Shown here one piece after another: positions 19,659-29,404 of a DNA stretch of 29,404 nt. A model generated the notes under the pieces. That model was not told where the DNA came from and did no database searches. It saw only the letters and a list, made by a program, of their open reading frames with translations. Source of the DNA: Priapulus caudatus (taxonomy: Eukaryota > Priapulida > Priapulimorpha > Priapulimorphida > Priapulidae); NCBI RefSeq assembly GCF_000485595.1, contig NW_014577610.1, positions 85,408-114,811 of the forward strand, read 5' to 3'. The position numbers and the translations under genes are program-made. Position 1 is the stretch's first letter; every line of letters starts with the position of its first letter.

Positions 19659-21781
19659 CCAGGGATCTGGGAGCCGGGGGTGCTGGGGGTGCTGCAGCAC
19701 CCCCTGAAAAAGTCGAGGGTGCTGGGGGTGCTACAGGACCCCTGGTTATTTTCAGGGGCATTGAGGAAAAAGATTTGTTGCAGCCGAAATGTGGGTACAG
19801 GCTGCAGCAGAATATTGTACCGTACCCGTACCACTACCATACCTAGCTTTGAGTTCCATTCTTTCAGAGAAGCCCAGCAGAGACCAATGACCTTTCTTGG
19901 AAAGCATGGGTTACCATTTCAAGGTGATGAAAGTCATGATGGAGTGTTTTGGCACTTATTGTTAGAGTGGTGTTAGGACAGTGACTTGCACAAGACATGG
20001 CTGAAACGGAAAGATAACTAGACATCAAACACAATACAGAATGAAATCATCAGAATGTAGGGACATGCAATTCAGCAAGAAATTGCCAAGGAAGTCCAGG
20101 CAAGTGACTTCTTCAGTATTATCGCAGATGGTACTACAGATGTGAGTAGCGATGAGCAATTTGCAGTTTGTGTGCAATATGCAACATCCACCTTTGATGC
20201 AAAGACACAGTTCTTGGGTTTCTACAATGCTCCCGACACTACCGCAGAGACACTAACAAAAGTGATCAAGGATGTTCTACTTCGTCTTCAGCTTCCCCTC
20301 CATCATTTGCAAGGGTTTTGTTTTGATGGAGCCAGCAAGATGAGTGGCCTGATATCAGGAGTGCAAGCACGTTTGAAGCAACATTGTTAAGATGCTTTGT
20401 ATGTGCATTGTTCTAACCATTCCCTTGATTTGGCATTGCAGCAAGTTGGTAGAGACGTAACCATTGTGGCAGATACATTGGTGTTTGTTCGTGAATTCTC
20501 TACTGTAATCAAAGAATTTGCCAAAAGACAACTGTATTTGAAGGAATGTTTGAAGATGGGCCTGTACGGCTCATAGGACTGTGTCCAACAAGATGGTGTG
20601 TTCGGGTGTCAGCCATCAAACGGGTGACAGATTTATATGGCGAGGTACTGAAGAAACTAGGTGTGCTGTCCACAGATCCTCCAACGAGACCTGAATCTAG
20701 GCCAAGAATCAATGGCTTGTGCAAACAGGGCTATTCTGCCAAGACATATTTTGGTTTGCTCCTGAGCCTTGAACTTTTCACACAGTGTAAAATTGTTGCA
20801 AAGACACAACAAGGCCAAGGTGTAAGTGCAGCAGGGGTTCTCGAAACAACATCACTCTTGAAAGCATCTCTCAAGAAGAAGAGGCCCACTGAACATTTCC
20901 AAAAGGGGTTTCAGGCTGCCGAGGCTGGAGCAAGGTCTCATGAACTACGGATCCCCAAAGTTGGAAGAACAAGCAAGACCCCTCAGCGCTACAGATGTAC
21001 TTCTGCTCCTGAATGCATATCAGAGAGATCTCTAGTAAAGACATGGAGAATGTAGTACTTTGAGAGTTTTGATGTTGTCATTGACGAGCTTGATAGGCGC
21101 TTCAAACAAGAGGGTATGCAGATAGCAGCAGACAGAGAGAAGCTACTTATTTCAGCTGCTAGAGATGAATGGGATAAAAAATAGCAACTTTCATCTCTTC
21201 CCGCATCAGTCACACAAGACAGGCTGAAGAATCAACTCATGATGTAAGGTGATCTGTGCCAGGGACACAGTGTTGACTGCATGAGTGATTTGGCATCAGT
21301 ACTCACAAATTCATCTCAAGAAACTAGAAGGCTTTTCAGAGTGGCTTTTCAAGTGGAGAACGTGCTGTGTCTATGCCTCTGCTTGTCAGTATCCGTTGCA
21401 TCTGCAGAACGGGTCTTTTCAGTTCTACGACGCCTGAAGACATAGTGAAGTGCTAGAATGACTCAAAAAAGGCTCACACATTTGGCACTCATGCATATTC
21501 AGCGTGAGATTTTATATTCTGTAGATATCTTTGCTTTGATTCGCGACTTTAGTTTGATTACGCCGCCATGTGTTTGTTTGGTAGAGGAACCAAGTGATAT
21601 TCTCTTTCATCACAGTAGTGGAAATGGAAATTGAATCTAAGTTCGTTACCAGCTGTCGTACATTATTGTATCTCCTTTGGACTTCTTGTGTATAAGTACA
21701 AAATTATATTTTCAATATATTCAAATACAATGTCCTCAGTTGGCTCAGCACCCCCAGTGAAAAAATCGCTCACAGGTGCCA
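19659..21781 (+). mobile_element. hAT-superfamily DNA transposon fossil
   Basis: The left end near 19659 (CAGGGATCTGGGAGCCGGGGGTGCTG) and the right end near 21743-21781 (reading inward, GATTTTTTCACTGGGGGTGCTGAGCC) share GGGGGTGCTG in inverted orientation, like the ends of hAT transposons of the ZMYM1-like group. The 8 bases outside, GTAGCCAC on the left and GGTGCCAC on the right, agree at 6 of 8, which would suit an 8-base hAT target duplication, but the right boundary is uncertain. The body holds a broken transposase. At about 2.1 kb the element is shorter than I expect for this group, and its 5' coding part is missing. Confidence 0.8.
19845..21634 (+). pseudogene. hAT transposase pseudogene (ZMYM1/DUF4371 type)
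   Basis: The protein reads in one frame from about 19845, crossing stops at 19974, 20019, 20058 and 20388. A frameshift near 20546 leads into a second frame crossing stops at 21053, 21182, 21245, 21443 and 21446 before ending at TGA 21632-21634. Family hallmarks in order: SFREAQQRPMTFLGKHGLPF-like start of the DUF4371 region; IIADGTTDVS with the first catalytic Asp (20130); GFCFDGASKMSG with the second Asp (20325); HCSNHSLDLAL (about 20403-20435); CPTRW (about 20585-20599); and the C-terminal dimerisation block SASAERVFSVLRRLKT (about 21396-21442) with its conserved Glu. The N-terminal zinc-finger part is absent. It cannot encode an active transposase. Confidence 0.93.
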
Positions 21782-22066
21782 CACAGAGCGTGCCCAGAAG
21801 GAAATATCTGTAACGCTATTTCAACTAATTCCTCCAACTATTACGTAGGTCGACCAAGTCGTTACAGGTGAAGTTGATGCGGAAAAATTATCCACTATGT
21901 GTGGTCGACTTGGAAAACGCGCACTGAATTCGTGGAAAGTGCTTGGGAGGCGTTAAAATCAACACGAGCTTACACGAGCTAGGGAAGGCGCGCGCTTTAC
22001 ACGCGGTAACTGGCCCCATCTTTGTTTGCGTCACTGTCTTCGTTGATCCGGCACCGCAACTTTTTT
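21782..22066. other. No gene seen
   Basis: Unique sequence between the hAT fossil and the trinucleotide tract. Confidence 0.4.
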
Positions 22067-22169
22067 TGTCGCTGTCGTTGTTGTCGTCATGGTCGTCGTT
22101 GTTGATATCGCCATCGTCGTCGTCGTTGTCGCTGTTGTTGTCGTCGTCATCGTCATCATTGTTGTTGTT

Positions 22170-22210
<41 letters not shown>

Positions 22211-22354
22211 TGTCATTGTTGTTGTCTTCGTCGTCGTTGTTGTTTTCGTCGTCGTCGCCGTTATTGTCGTCGTCGCCATTGTTGTCGTTGTCGTCGTCAT
22301 TGTTTTTGTTGTTGTCGTTGTTGTCGTTGTCGTCGTCGTCGTTGACGTCGTCTT
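22067..22354. repeat. (GTC/GTT)n trinucleotide tract, left half of an inverted pair
   Basis: Nearly 290 bases of GTC, GTT and a few GTA/GCC triplets, with a pure (GTC) core of about 10 units near 22172-22210. On the minus strand it reads (GAC/AAC)n. Open frames here (Ser-rich, Val-rich, Asp/Asn-rich and Thr-rich) are repeat translations. Confidence 0.97.
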
Positions 22355-22441
22355 CACTACTCTCGGTGGCGATATAAAACACCGTGGTGTCTTTGCAATC
22401 GCTGAGCCTGCGCCGTCATGTTTTTTGACGTCAACAAAAAC

Positions 22442-22584
22442 TGACGATGACGCCGCCGACGACGACGACTACGACGACGACCACGACGACGACTACGACA
22501 ACGCCGACGCCGACAACGACGCCGACGCCGACGCCGTCGCCGTCGCCGACAACGACAACGACGCCGACGCCGGCGCCGCCGCCT

Positions 22585-22616
<32 letters not shown>

Positions 22617-22617
22617 T
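22442..22617. repeat. (GAC/GCC)n trinucleotide tract, right half of an inverted pair
   Basis: About 175 bases of GAC, GCC and TAC triplets, ending in ten or so pure GAC units. It is the reverse-complement type of the left tract, separated by an 87-base spacer that itself contains the palindrome TTGACGTCAA (about 22425-22434). Confidence 0.97.
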
Positions 22618-23034
22618 AAAACGCGATTCTATCCGTCGTATGCCCTCGACGCTCGTAATGACCAGAGGGCAAATCAGCTTTCATCGAAAAACACCGGAGG
22701 GCTGGCAAGCACGAGAGCCGGAGACGCCTCTGCGAGTAGGCATAAGAAGTCGGGTTTACCGGGCACGTCTCGGGCTTACAAATGGATCGAAAATAGCGGA
22801 TCTCGCTTTGTGGTCCACATCCGTGTTGTGTCCATAAGGTGAATTGGGCATGCGCGGTACAGATTTACGTATTAGACGAGACTGATTTTACAGTCGTGTT
22901 ACAACAAATAGTAGGTTAATTGCATTACAGCGGATCTGCTTTGTTTAGAATGTTGGTTATCGTGATTAGGGCGGATCTCGCTTGCTTCTACTGCTTACGT
23001 TACATTAAAACAGCCGACGTGGAGTGTAAGCGCC

Positions 23035-23036
<2 letters not shown>
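22618..23036. other. No gene seen
   Basis: The frame 22447-22842 enters from the GAC tract and its last 65 or so codons lie in unique DNA, but they show no recognisable domain. Confidence 0.35.

Positions 23037-23087
<51 letters not shown>
23037..23087. repeat. (TA)n microsatellite
   Basis: About 25 uninterrupted TA units. A shorter TA run lies at about 23710-23727. Confidence 0.98.
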
Positions 23088-23090
<3 letters not shown>

Positions 23091-24470
23091 CATAGAGGCC
23101 GAGTCCTTTAACAAACTACAACAGTTGACTGTGTATCTGAACTCGCCTACAGTTTTACTATTGCGCCTAAATCGTCTACCAAGACATTGCCGTTACTCAC
23201 TGCATGTTGAATTTTTGTTTAAATTCTGCAACATACGCAGCGTCTTGGCTGGCGATTTTTCTTTTGCCGCGTTGGCTTGGATTCTACGTGCAACTAAATC
23301 GAATGATCATATTAATGGGAGCGACGGCGTCCTGCCGCGTATGGCAAACCTTTACCGACTAGAAGATTCGTGCGGGCAAATCCTCACGTTAATAGAACGA
23401 AACCCTTCGTAATAGTAACGAATAGTCTTAATTACGAGTGTTATTATTACTATAGTAACGAAATAGTATTTGTTACTAGTGCACTATACTATACGGTTAC
23501 TAGTATATACTGCGTGGGCAATGTCAATATTACGTGATCTGCGCTCTGATGCGGTCTACATAACTGTATCCGTTGGCGGCTGTGCATTTCTATTATAGTC
23601 TCGATCTATACTCATTCGTTACACAGACGCGATCGTATTGCCCTGATTAGTAGGCTGGGGTCGTATCGCAACCGGCATTATCTTTAGGTGCTGATGTGTG
23701 TGTATAAGTATTATATATATATATATAGGCCGTAAACGTTAACTACAAACGACTGCATAGCCGTTCTCTTTCTACTCTAAGTTGCGCTAGTCCTAAAACT
23801 GGAACTGTGATGTAATTACATGAATTGCTATACGGTGGTAGCATAAACGGGAGCCCAATACACCCGTCTGTTGTTGCGCACACGAAGCAATTAGGGCCCT
23901 ACGTGCAATTTGGATAGGCTAGTATTGCTCGTACGTGCTGCCACCTAACGCACACAATCATATAATTAGCCCCGCGGGCAAGGACCTGGTTTTTTTTATT
24001 CAGTATGGAATATCGGTTTAAATAGTTGGGCAACACTACCGACCCCAGGTATTGCCTAATAGGCGCCCACCCGTTGTGTTGTTTCCCTAAAATAGATTGC
24101 TGCTAGGGCGTCTCTTCCTTCATTCATGCTCAACTGTATAGCCAGTCCCAGCAACGTTTCGTAAATGTCCGTCGTTTTGATATCCCCCGCTGTTATCTAT
24201 TACTAAGTGAAGTCGGTAAACCTTGGCTCAACTATAATTATAATTTCACAAACGTTTTTTCGCAATTAAACGTAATCTGTGTCATAGCGTGGAACGAGTG
24301 CGCTGACCGTTTTGTCAACTTTACATAACGCTTGTGATTATTATTTAAATCCTGCAGAACTGTGCAATATTTACTAACTTAATTACCACCAAATGTGTAT
24401 ACTATAGTGATAAAAAAAGGCTTGATGATTGCTATTTCTAAAAATGACTCTATACTTACAAAAACTATTC
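23088..24470. other. No gene seen in 1.4 kb
   Basis: One 95-codon frame (23125-23412) lacks recognisable motifs. Around 23408-23510 the words AGTAACGAATAG, AGTAACGAAATAG and GTTACTAGT recur loosely. Nothing else stands out. Confidence 0.45.
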
Positions 24471-24720
24471 TCCTTCCTTAATTGCAACCTTTTCAATATT
24501 TTCCTTTCCTCCACATCATCGCCCAAAACCTCTCGCTTTCACCCCATTTTGCTCCAATACGTGCTTTAACTCTGTTACATTCTCTCATCTTCGAGTCATA
24601 TCTACCTTCCCCATCTTGATTATTTTCGCCTCATCTACCTCCATAACACACACTTACTCCCCCTAATACACCTCTTCCACCTTTCGCCTCCTTTACTTAC
24701 TCTTCCCGGCACGATAGCAT
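24471..24720. repeat. Imperfect pyrimidine-rich stretch
   Basis: The plus strand is enriched in C and T (TTCTCCTTCC, CCTTTCCTCC, CACTTACTCCCCC) without a clear period. The 90-codon minus-strand frame at 24635-24907 is not recognisable. Confidence 0.5.
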
Positions 24721-24768
24721 AGCAGATGCGCAGAATCACTCGACCGCCCTCTTCACTGCAGCCGCTAT

Positions 24769-24780
24769 CGCGCATGCGCG
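24769..24780. promoter_or_regulatory. NRF1-like palindrome CGCGCATGCGCG
   Basis: A perfect 12-base palindrome matching the NRF1 consensus core GCGCATGCGC. No adjacent gene start is visible, so its function is unsupported. Confidence 0.3.
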
Positions 24781-24848
24781 TGAGAACGTGCGTCATAATC
24801 TGCATACGGGGAAAGTTTCCACGGGAGTGGGCAGTTAATAATGGGCAT

Positions 24849-24876
24849 TTTATAGACGGGTTTTTATAGACGGGTT
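24849..24876. repeat. 14-base tandem duplication
   Basis: TTTATAGACGGGTT occurs twice in a row without mismatch. Confidence 0.85.
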
Positions 24877-25118
24877 TGTGCACAGGCCTAGTTCCTATTA
24901 ACATCATAGATTCAATAAAAGTACTACGGTAGTAGGCCTATTATGGGATCGATTCTTTTACTACGCATGCACCCACATACGAAAGCATCCACGCCTCTGT
25001 TCTACCGGTAAAAACCTTTTAGTGAAACGCGCGAAGCATTTTTTTTGCAATAGAAAAAATTGATAGAGAATAGAGAAAAACGAATACACATAATTCTAGT
25101 TAACCGTTCCTGACTCAG

Positions 25119-25494
25119 GGGGTAGTGTGTTACATCATGCACACAGTCCACTTAATACACTACGCCACCTCCACATTCCACCTACTCCTCATTGCCTTCC
25201 GCTGAGGTGCTAGAGTTTAATTGATTCTGGGGTAAGATAGTGGGGTAAAAATACGTTAACCTATTATTTTTACGCAATAACTTCACCTCGCACATATGCA
25301 CAAGTCGAAGATAGTCGCGCTGAGAGTTTAGCGTTGTTTTCGCATACCCATAATTAGATTTCCAATAAAACGGCATTGTTACCTTGCTCTCCACATTAAA
25401 GCCCTGCTGCTTACAAAGAAAATTAAGTGTGTCGGAGGTCGGAAAGTGGCGTAGATTATTCGGTAGGTCGTGTGCATGATGTAACACCCTACCC
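25119..25494. mobile_element. Short inverted-repeat element (MITE-like)
   Basis: GTGTTACATCATGCACAC at about 25127-25144 has a perfect 18-base inverted match, GTGTGCATGATGTAACAC, at about 25470-25487. Weaker similarity continues inward for about 45 more bases (shared CTACGCCAC) and outward to GGGTAG/CTACCC. Total length is about 375 bases. A 101-codon minus-strand frame (25182-25487) lies almost wholly inside and is not recognised. No clear target-site duplication was found. Confidence 0.65.
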
Positions 25495-25610
25495 AGCGTT
25501 AGCTTTGAAAATAAACCCTGTAACCATATTTAACACGACTATATTTTTCAAAGGGAGCACATTAGCCTTTTTCAAATGAGGGCTAATGAAGGTAAGAGAG
25601 TAGATGCGGG

Positions 25611-25628
25611 TGACGTCACAGCGATTGG
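25611..25628 (-). promoter_or_regulatory. CRE and CCAAT-box pair
   Basis: A perfect cAMP-response element TGACGTCA (25611-25618) lies six bases from an inverted CCAAT box (ATTGG, 25624-25628). On the minus strand this reads CCAAT-CGCTG-TGACGTCA, a common promoter order. The only downstream minus frame is a 60-codon one with no recognised content (25489-25671), which overlaps the motif. Confidence 0.3.
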
Positions 25629-25694
25629 AGACAACCACAGCGCGCGACCTCTGAACGGCAATGCTGAACAAAGTCTCTACTGTCTCTCGCTAAG

Positions 25695-26126
25695 GTCTGC
25701 GCGTTGATGCATATACACTAACTATAGGTGGACACGTCCCATGGTTGTGTAAAGGGCAGAAAAACTTTTTATCTGTTTTCCTCACACGGGGCTTTCCTTG
25801 AGCTACCTACAGGTGGTGCGCTATACCCCCTATGATGAGAAATTGTGCTAGAACGCTAAAAGAGCTAAGAAAATTTCAAACGCTTACTTTATTGTGGTGG
25901 CAACGCTCTCCTACCTTTAGCAATCCCCATATTACATCTAAAGTAAAGTGATAAGTTAGCTCAACGAAAATCTCCCGTGATAGGGCCTACTAGAGACGAG
26001 TAAATCACAGTTTGTTCGCACGTTATAGACTTTGTATCCTCACACGCACCGTTCTACTTGTATAAATATATAACACAAGATAATAACGAATGAGAGGTCA
26101 TAGAGAGGTGAAGCTAAGACACATGC
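25695..26126. other. No gene seen
   Basis: Unique intergenic DNA without a notable frame or repeat. Confidence 0.4.
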
Positions 26127-26192
26127 ACCGGAAGTTACTCCCGTCCATATTGGTGAATTGAAGCGGAACGGCATCACGTGATTATCCACGTG
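26127..26192. promoter_or_regulatory. ETS site followed by two E-boxes
   Basis: ACCGGAAGT (26127-26135) is a full ETS-type consensus. TCACGTGA (26174-26181) and CACGTG (26187-26192) are two E-boxes one helical turn apart, the second within CCACGTGACT. Such clusters occur in CpG-type promoters, but the DNA to the right is microsatellite and no gene start is seen. Confidence 0.3.
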
Positions 26193-26241
26193 ACTGTATC
26201 GACTGAATAATCGCTACTGTCATGATTCCGCTCTCTCTATC

Positions 26242-26246
26242 GATCA

Positions 26247-26298
<52 letters not shown>

Positions 26299-26372
26299 CT
26301 CTTTCTCTTTTTCTCTCTCTTTCTTTTTCTCTCCCTCTTTCTCGTTGCGGCCGCGTTGTGTCGGGTGTTGTG

Positions 26373-26414
<42 letters not shown>

Positions 26415-26552
26415 TGTGCGCTGTGTTGTGTGCGTGGTGCGTGTGTGTGTGTTGTGTGTGTGTGTGGTGTGTGTGTGTGTGTTGTGTGCGTGTGCGTGTG
26501 TGTGGGTGTGCGTGTGTGTGCGTGTGTGTGCGCGTGCGTGGGTGTGTGTGAT
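26242..26552. repeat. Compound (TATC)n - (CT)n - (GT)n microsatellite
   Basis: About 13 TATC units (to about 26297), a CT-rich stretch (to about 26343), a short GC-rich spacer (GTTGCGGCCGCGTTG), then GT with GGTG, TTGTG and GCGTG variants to about 26552. Frames on both strands are repeat translations. Confidence 0.97.
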
Positions 26553-27800
26553 CGTGTGTTCTTCGGTTGAGAACCGTTACAGAGAGGCAAATAATTCACC
26601 TCTGGCATGATGGCTGGAGTTGATTCACCTCACAAGGTTGTGTCGAGGGTCAAGAAGATGGAAAATTCATTATAATGGAAAATAATAATCTCGAGTGCTA
26701 TACTGCTCTTTGTATGAGTTAGACACAGCCACACAGCACTGCGTAGGAATATGTTCTAGGGTGACTGCTACGAACCCTGTTTTTGCACAACCTCTAACTT
26801 GTTTGGGCATTCTACAGGCGCACATAATACCTTTGCTGAAAAACCTCAGACCAAATATCCAATCCGTGTGTGATTCCCGCGCGTTTTACCATTCAGGTTA
26901 TCGCTGCCCCGGGGTAACTTGAATTGCACGTGACACGGTCATTTGATAAACTCCCACAGGTCCTATTCGGCTACACATAATGGCAGGAAAGCGCGCGACA
27001 TTTTCAGCTGTATCACATGCCACCGCGATGTGTTATTTTATAGTTAACCATTTGCTAAAGGAATCGATAAATGCTACAGATTCGCAACAGGTTGGAATCG
27101 CGTCGTCCGGTCAAGCGACATCAGTAGCTCATTTGTCACGCTATTATTATACGCCTTCGATATTAGTTCGTATTATTATCATGCTCTGATTGCTAGATCG
27201 GATGTCGTGCTTCATGGTGTGGCGGGATGACGGATGACATCATAATCGACACAGGCTCTCTTCATTTATGTCGTGAATACTGGTGCGATACAGTAATCAC
27301 ACTGTTGTGATTTCTTCGCGTTATGTTTCTTCTCGCACGTAAACATCACAGACGCTGGAATGCAGCGACCAAGAAAGATGCGATACTGATACCGAGTGAG
27401 TGTACGGTGCATCGTAATGGCACAAACCAATTGTTGTTAGTGCGAATAGCACAGGGCGCAATGTTTCCGCTTTGACGAAGCTTTGGTACGCGACGCATTT
27501 CCGTTCGTAAAACGTATAATAATGATGAAAGAAATCTCTGATGAAACCACCGCAACGTACAATGCGAAAATCCGTCCGTTGATAAGATGTATTAGATTAT
27601 TTGTCAACAAGTTGGTTTTACACATTGCCTTACTTTTATGGGGGAGCAATCTCGTTACCGGGGGGGGGGGGTTGTCGGGATGCAGGCGTTAGTGGGCGAT
27701 GATACAAGTACAAATGCAAAAATTGGAAATATCTGTTACCACGAAATGTTTGTGTCATTTTCGCTGGGTGCATAGCTATGGACGTGCGTGTGTCCGTGTA
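26553..27800. other. No gene seen in 1.2 kb
   Basis: Several 65-75 codon frames occur on both strands (for example 26695-26922 and 26980-27189 plus, 27346-27555 minus) without recognisable features. A run of 12 G is at 27660-27671. Confidence 0.45.
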
Positions 27801-28001
27801 ATTCTTCCTATATATGACAAATATTGTTGTATGTGTTGTGAGCATCATAGGAGTTTAGGAGCGCTATTATGAACGCAAGCAGTAAATTTCAGCTGTAAAG
27901 CGGAACGAAGTTGACTCGCCAATATTTGTCATAAGAAGAATCTTCCTATGACAAATAGTGTCATAGGAGAGCGTATATGTGTATGTCGTATTTGTCATAG
28001 A
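27801..28001. repeat. Four alternating inverted copies of a TTCCTATGACAAATA-like motif
   Basis: The motif occurs forward at 27803-27826 (with two extra bases), reversed at 27921-27940, forward at 27941-27957 and reversed at about 27988-28001. The middle two form a 35-base near-palindrome (27923-27957) with 16 of 17 positions paired around one central base. The outer pairs make larger foldbacks. This looks like small foldback elements inserted next to one another, or one element with duplicated termini. Confidence 0.75.
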
Positions 28002-28017
28002 TGAAAGCAGAACATGT

Positions 28018-28248
28018 TGCCGTGCGCGTGCGCGTGCCCATGCGTCAATAGCCGGCTGAGAAGGTGCGTACGTGTGTGTGCGAGATTGGATGGTGGGTGG
28101 TATGTGGTGTGTGCATGTTGTGCATTCGCAGGCGTACACGTGGGTAGGATAGGCGACTGGGTGTGGGCGCGCGCGCGTGCATGCGTGCGTGCGTGTATGA
28201 GCGCGACCGTGTGTACGAGTATTTGCGCGTACGTGTGCGCGCGTGTTT
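28018..28248. repeat. Imperfect GT/GC alternating tract
   Basis: Patches of GTGCGCGTGC, GCGCGCGCGTGC and GTGTGTGCGC are spread through 230 bases. Frames of 90-147 codons on both strands here are driven by the repeat. Confidence 0.8.
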
Positions 28249-28410
28249 TAAATTGGCGCAGCACGCGCTTAATTTTTAATATAAAAGACAGAGAGCTAGA
28301 CAGCTCAGTAGATGGACTGACAGTACGAGTCGCCGAGAGGCCGTATGAAATCTACGGCTTTATGTCATTTACAATGACGTTCGTGTTCCAACACTCATTG
28401 TCACATCTAC

Positions 28411-28450
28411 AATTATGCAATTATGCAATTATGCAATTATGCAATTATGC
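28411..28450. repeat. Five perfect AATTATGC 8-base tandem units
   Basis: The 40-base block is exactly five copies of AATTATGC without mismatch. Confidence 0.97.
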
Positions 28451-29339
28451 TTTCTGACGAAACTAGCATTTTTTCTATCAAGTAATTTATTAGCATCGTC
28501 TAAGAGGCGTGAATGCGAAAACTTGTATACGTTGTCAGAGCCAAAAAAACTTTTTTCAACGATCGGTTTACAGTAAATTCAGGTAGATGACATGTTGATA
28601 GTATGTATGTGCTATGCAGCCAATGTGCCTTTCTAAACATCTCGCGCTAATTTAGCAGGATATATAGGAAAACGCCTGAAACTGCTATATGCTGTTAGTT
28701 CTGCGTTGCTGGTTAGTTAATTGTGCAGCTGCCCGGAGCGTGTGCGTATTTGCTTTCATGCCCTTCATCTGTGACGACTGATTGGGGATTTTTCCCTCTA
28801 CAATGTAAAAAAAAAAGAAATTTTTCTCCGGGAGAAGGAAGGAGGGAAGCAGGCATGTCGGCAGTTGCGCGCGAAACGCTATAAATGCGTTATTTACTAC
28901 GCTATGCTAAATTAATATACATGTGTAATGTATACAATTAATGTAGAGCTACGCGTGGGTGACGTAGAAACGTTACCGCTGCAACGAGGTGGGTAATCAC
29001 GCGCTACAATTCTACACTTAGTCTATATTAGGATCCCGCTTCCGGGCACATTACCAATGAACGTGATCAGCTTTTTGTTCACTCGAACGCTACCTTTCGT
29101 CAGTGACATTCGATCTATCCCTCTCTATCTTACGTTAACAGGGTTTCTCACTCGGCGACATCACCACAACATTACATTTTGAACAATAGCTCTGGCATAT
29201 TATCACGAGTCATGTCCCGGTTGCGACCGAAATATAGGTTTTTAGAACAATAATATTTTGCACGTGCACATTTTTCCCGCCCCATATGATACATGTACCG
29301 ATTTTATTCCCAAGTGGGACATGAATGTCCGGGGGAACC
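28451..29339. other. No gene seen in 0.9 kb
   Basis: Unique AT-rich DNA without an open frame of note; an A-run of ten lies at about 28807-28817. Confidence 0.45.
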
Positions 29340-29351
29340 GGTGTGTGTGTG

Positions 29352-29404
<53 letters not shown>
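29340..29404. repeat. (GT)n microsatellite at the window edge
   Basis: Over 30 GT units with one GC interruption; it continues beyond the window. Confidence 0.98.

Noticed and set aside
21888-22842. Asp/Asn-rich, Thr-rich, Ser-rich and Val-rich frames
   Set aside because: All phases of the GTC and GAC repeats are open; the amino acids simply follow the triplet phase.

Overview
This is a gene-poor stretch of a eukaryotic, most likely invertebrate animal, genome. The signs are long GT, GTC, ACGC and TATC microsatellites, several degenerate DNA transposons, a decayed ZMYM1-type hAT transposase, a 551-base assembly gap (14355-14905), and no compact bacterial-style gene arrangement. I found no intact cellular gene, no tRNA or rRNA gene and no CRISPR array. 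I cannot name the species from the sequence.

Left part (1-12862). This is a nest of repeats. A pyrimidine-rich minisatellite joined to a roughly 470-base unique module occurs twice in the same orientation (1-822 and about 10945-12862; the modules at 349-822 and 12401-12862 differ by about a dozen substitutions and one 12-base indel). Between the copies lie three things. First, short protein-like remnants on the plus strand around 2.4 and 3.8 kb. Second, a 4.3-kb unit bounded by imperfect inverted arms of about 600 bases (4371-4992 and 8096-8692), whose interior reads as decayed coding sequence on the minus strand. Third, the most informative object here: a roughly 720-codon plus-strand pseudogene at 8786-10943. 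It carries two frameshifts and an in-frame stop. It resembles a large, uncharacterised, multi-copy protein family that I recall from cnidarian and mollusc genomes. It breaks off exactly where a 22-base motif shared with the polypyrimidine repeat begins.

Right part (12863-29404). This is AT-richer intergenic DNA punctuated by microsatellites and small transposons. They include a TTAA-flanked inverted-repeat element (17105-17482), an internally deleted hAT transposon fossil (about 19659-21781), another inverted-repeat element of about 375 bases (25119-25494) and a cluster of alternating inverted TTCCTATGACAAATA-like motifs (27801-28001). A (GTC)n tract and a (GAC)n tract face each other as a giant inverted trinucleotide repeat (22067-22617). 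A few motif clusters (CRE plus CCAAT, ETS plus double E-box, NRF1) could be regulatory but have no gene attached that I can see. No functional pathway can be assembled; the window's content is mobile-element biology and repeat dynamics.
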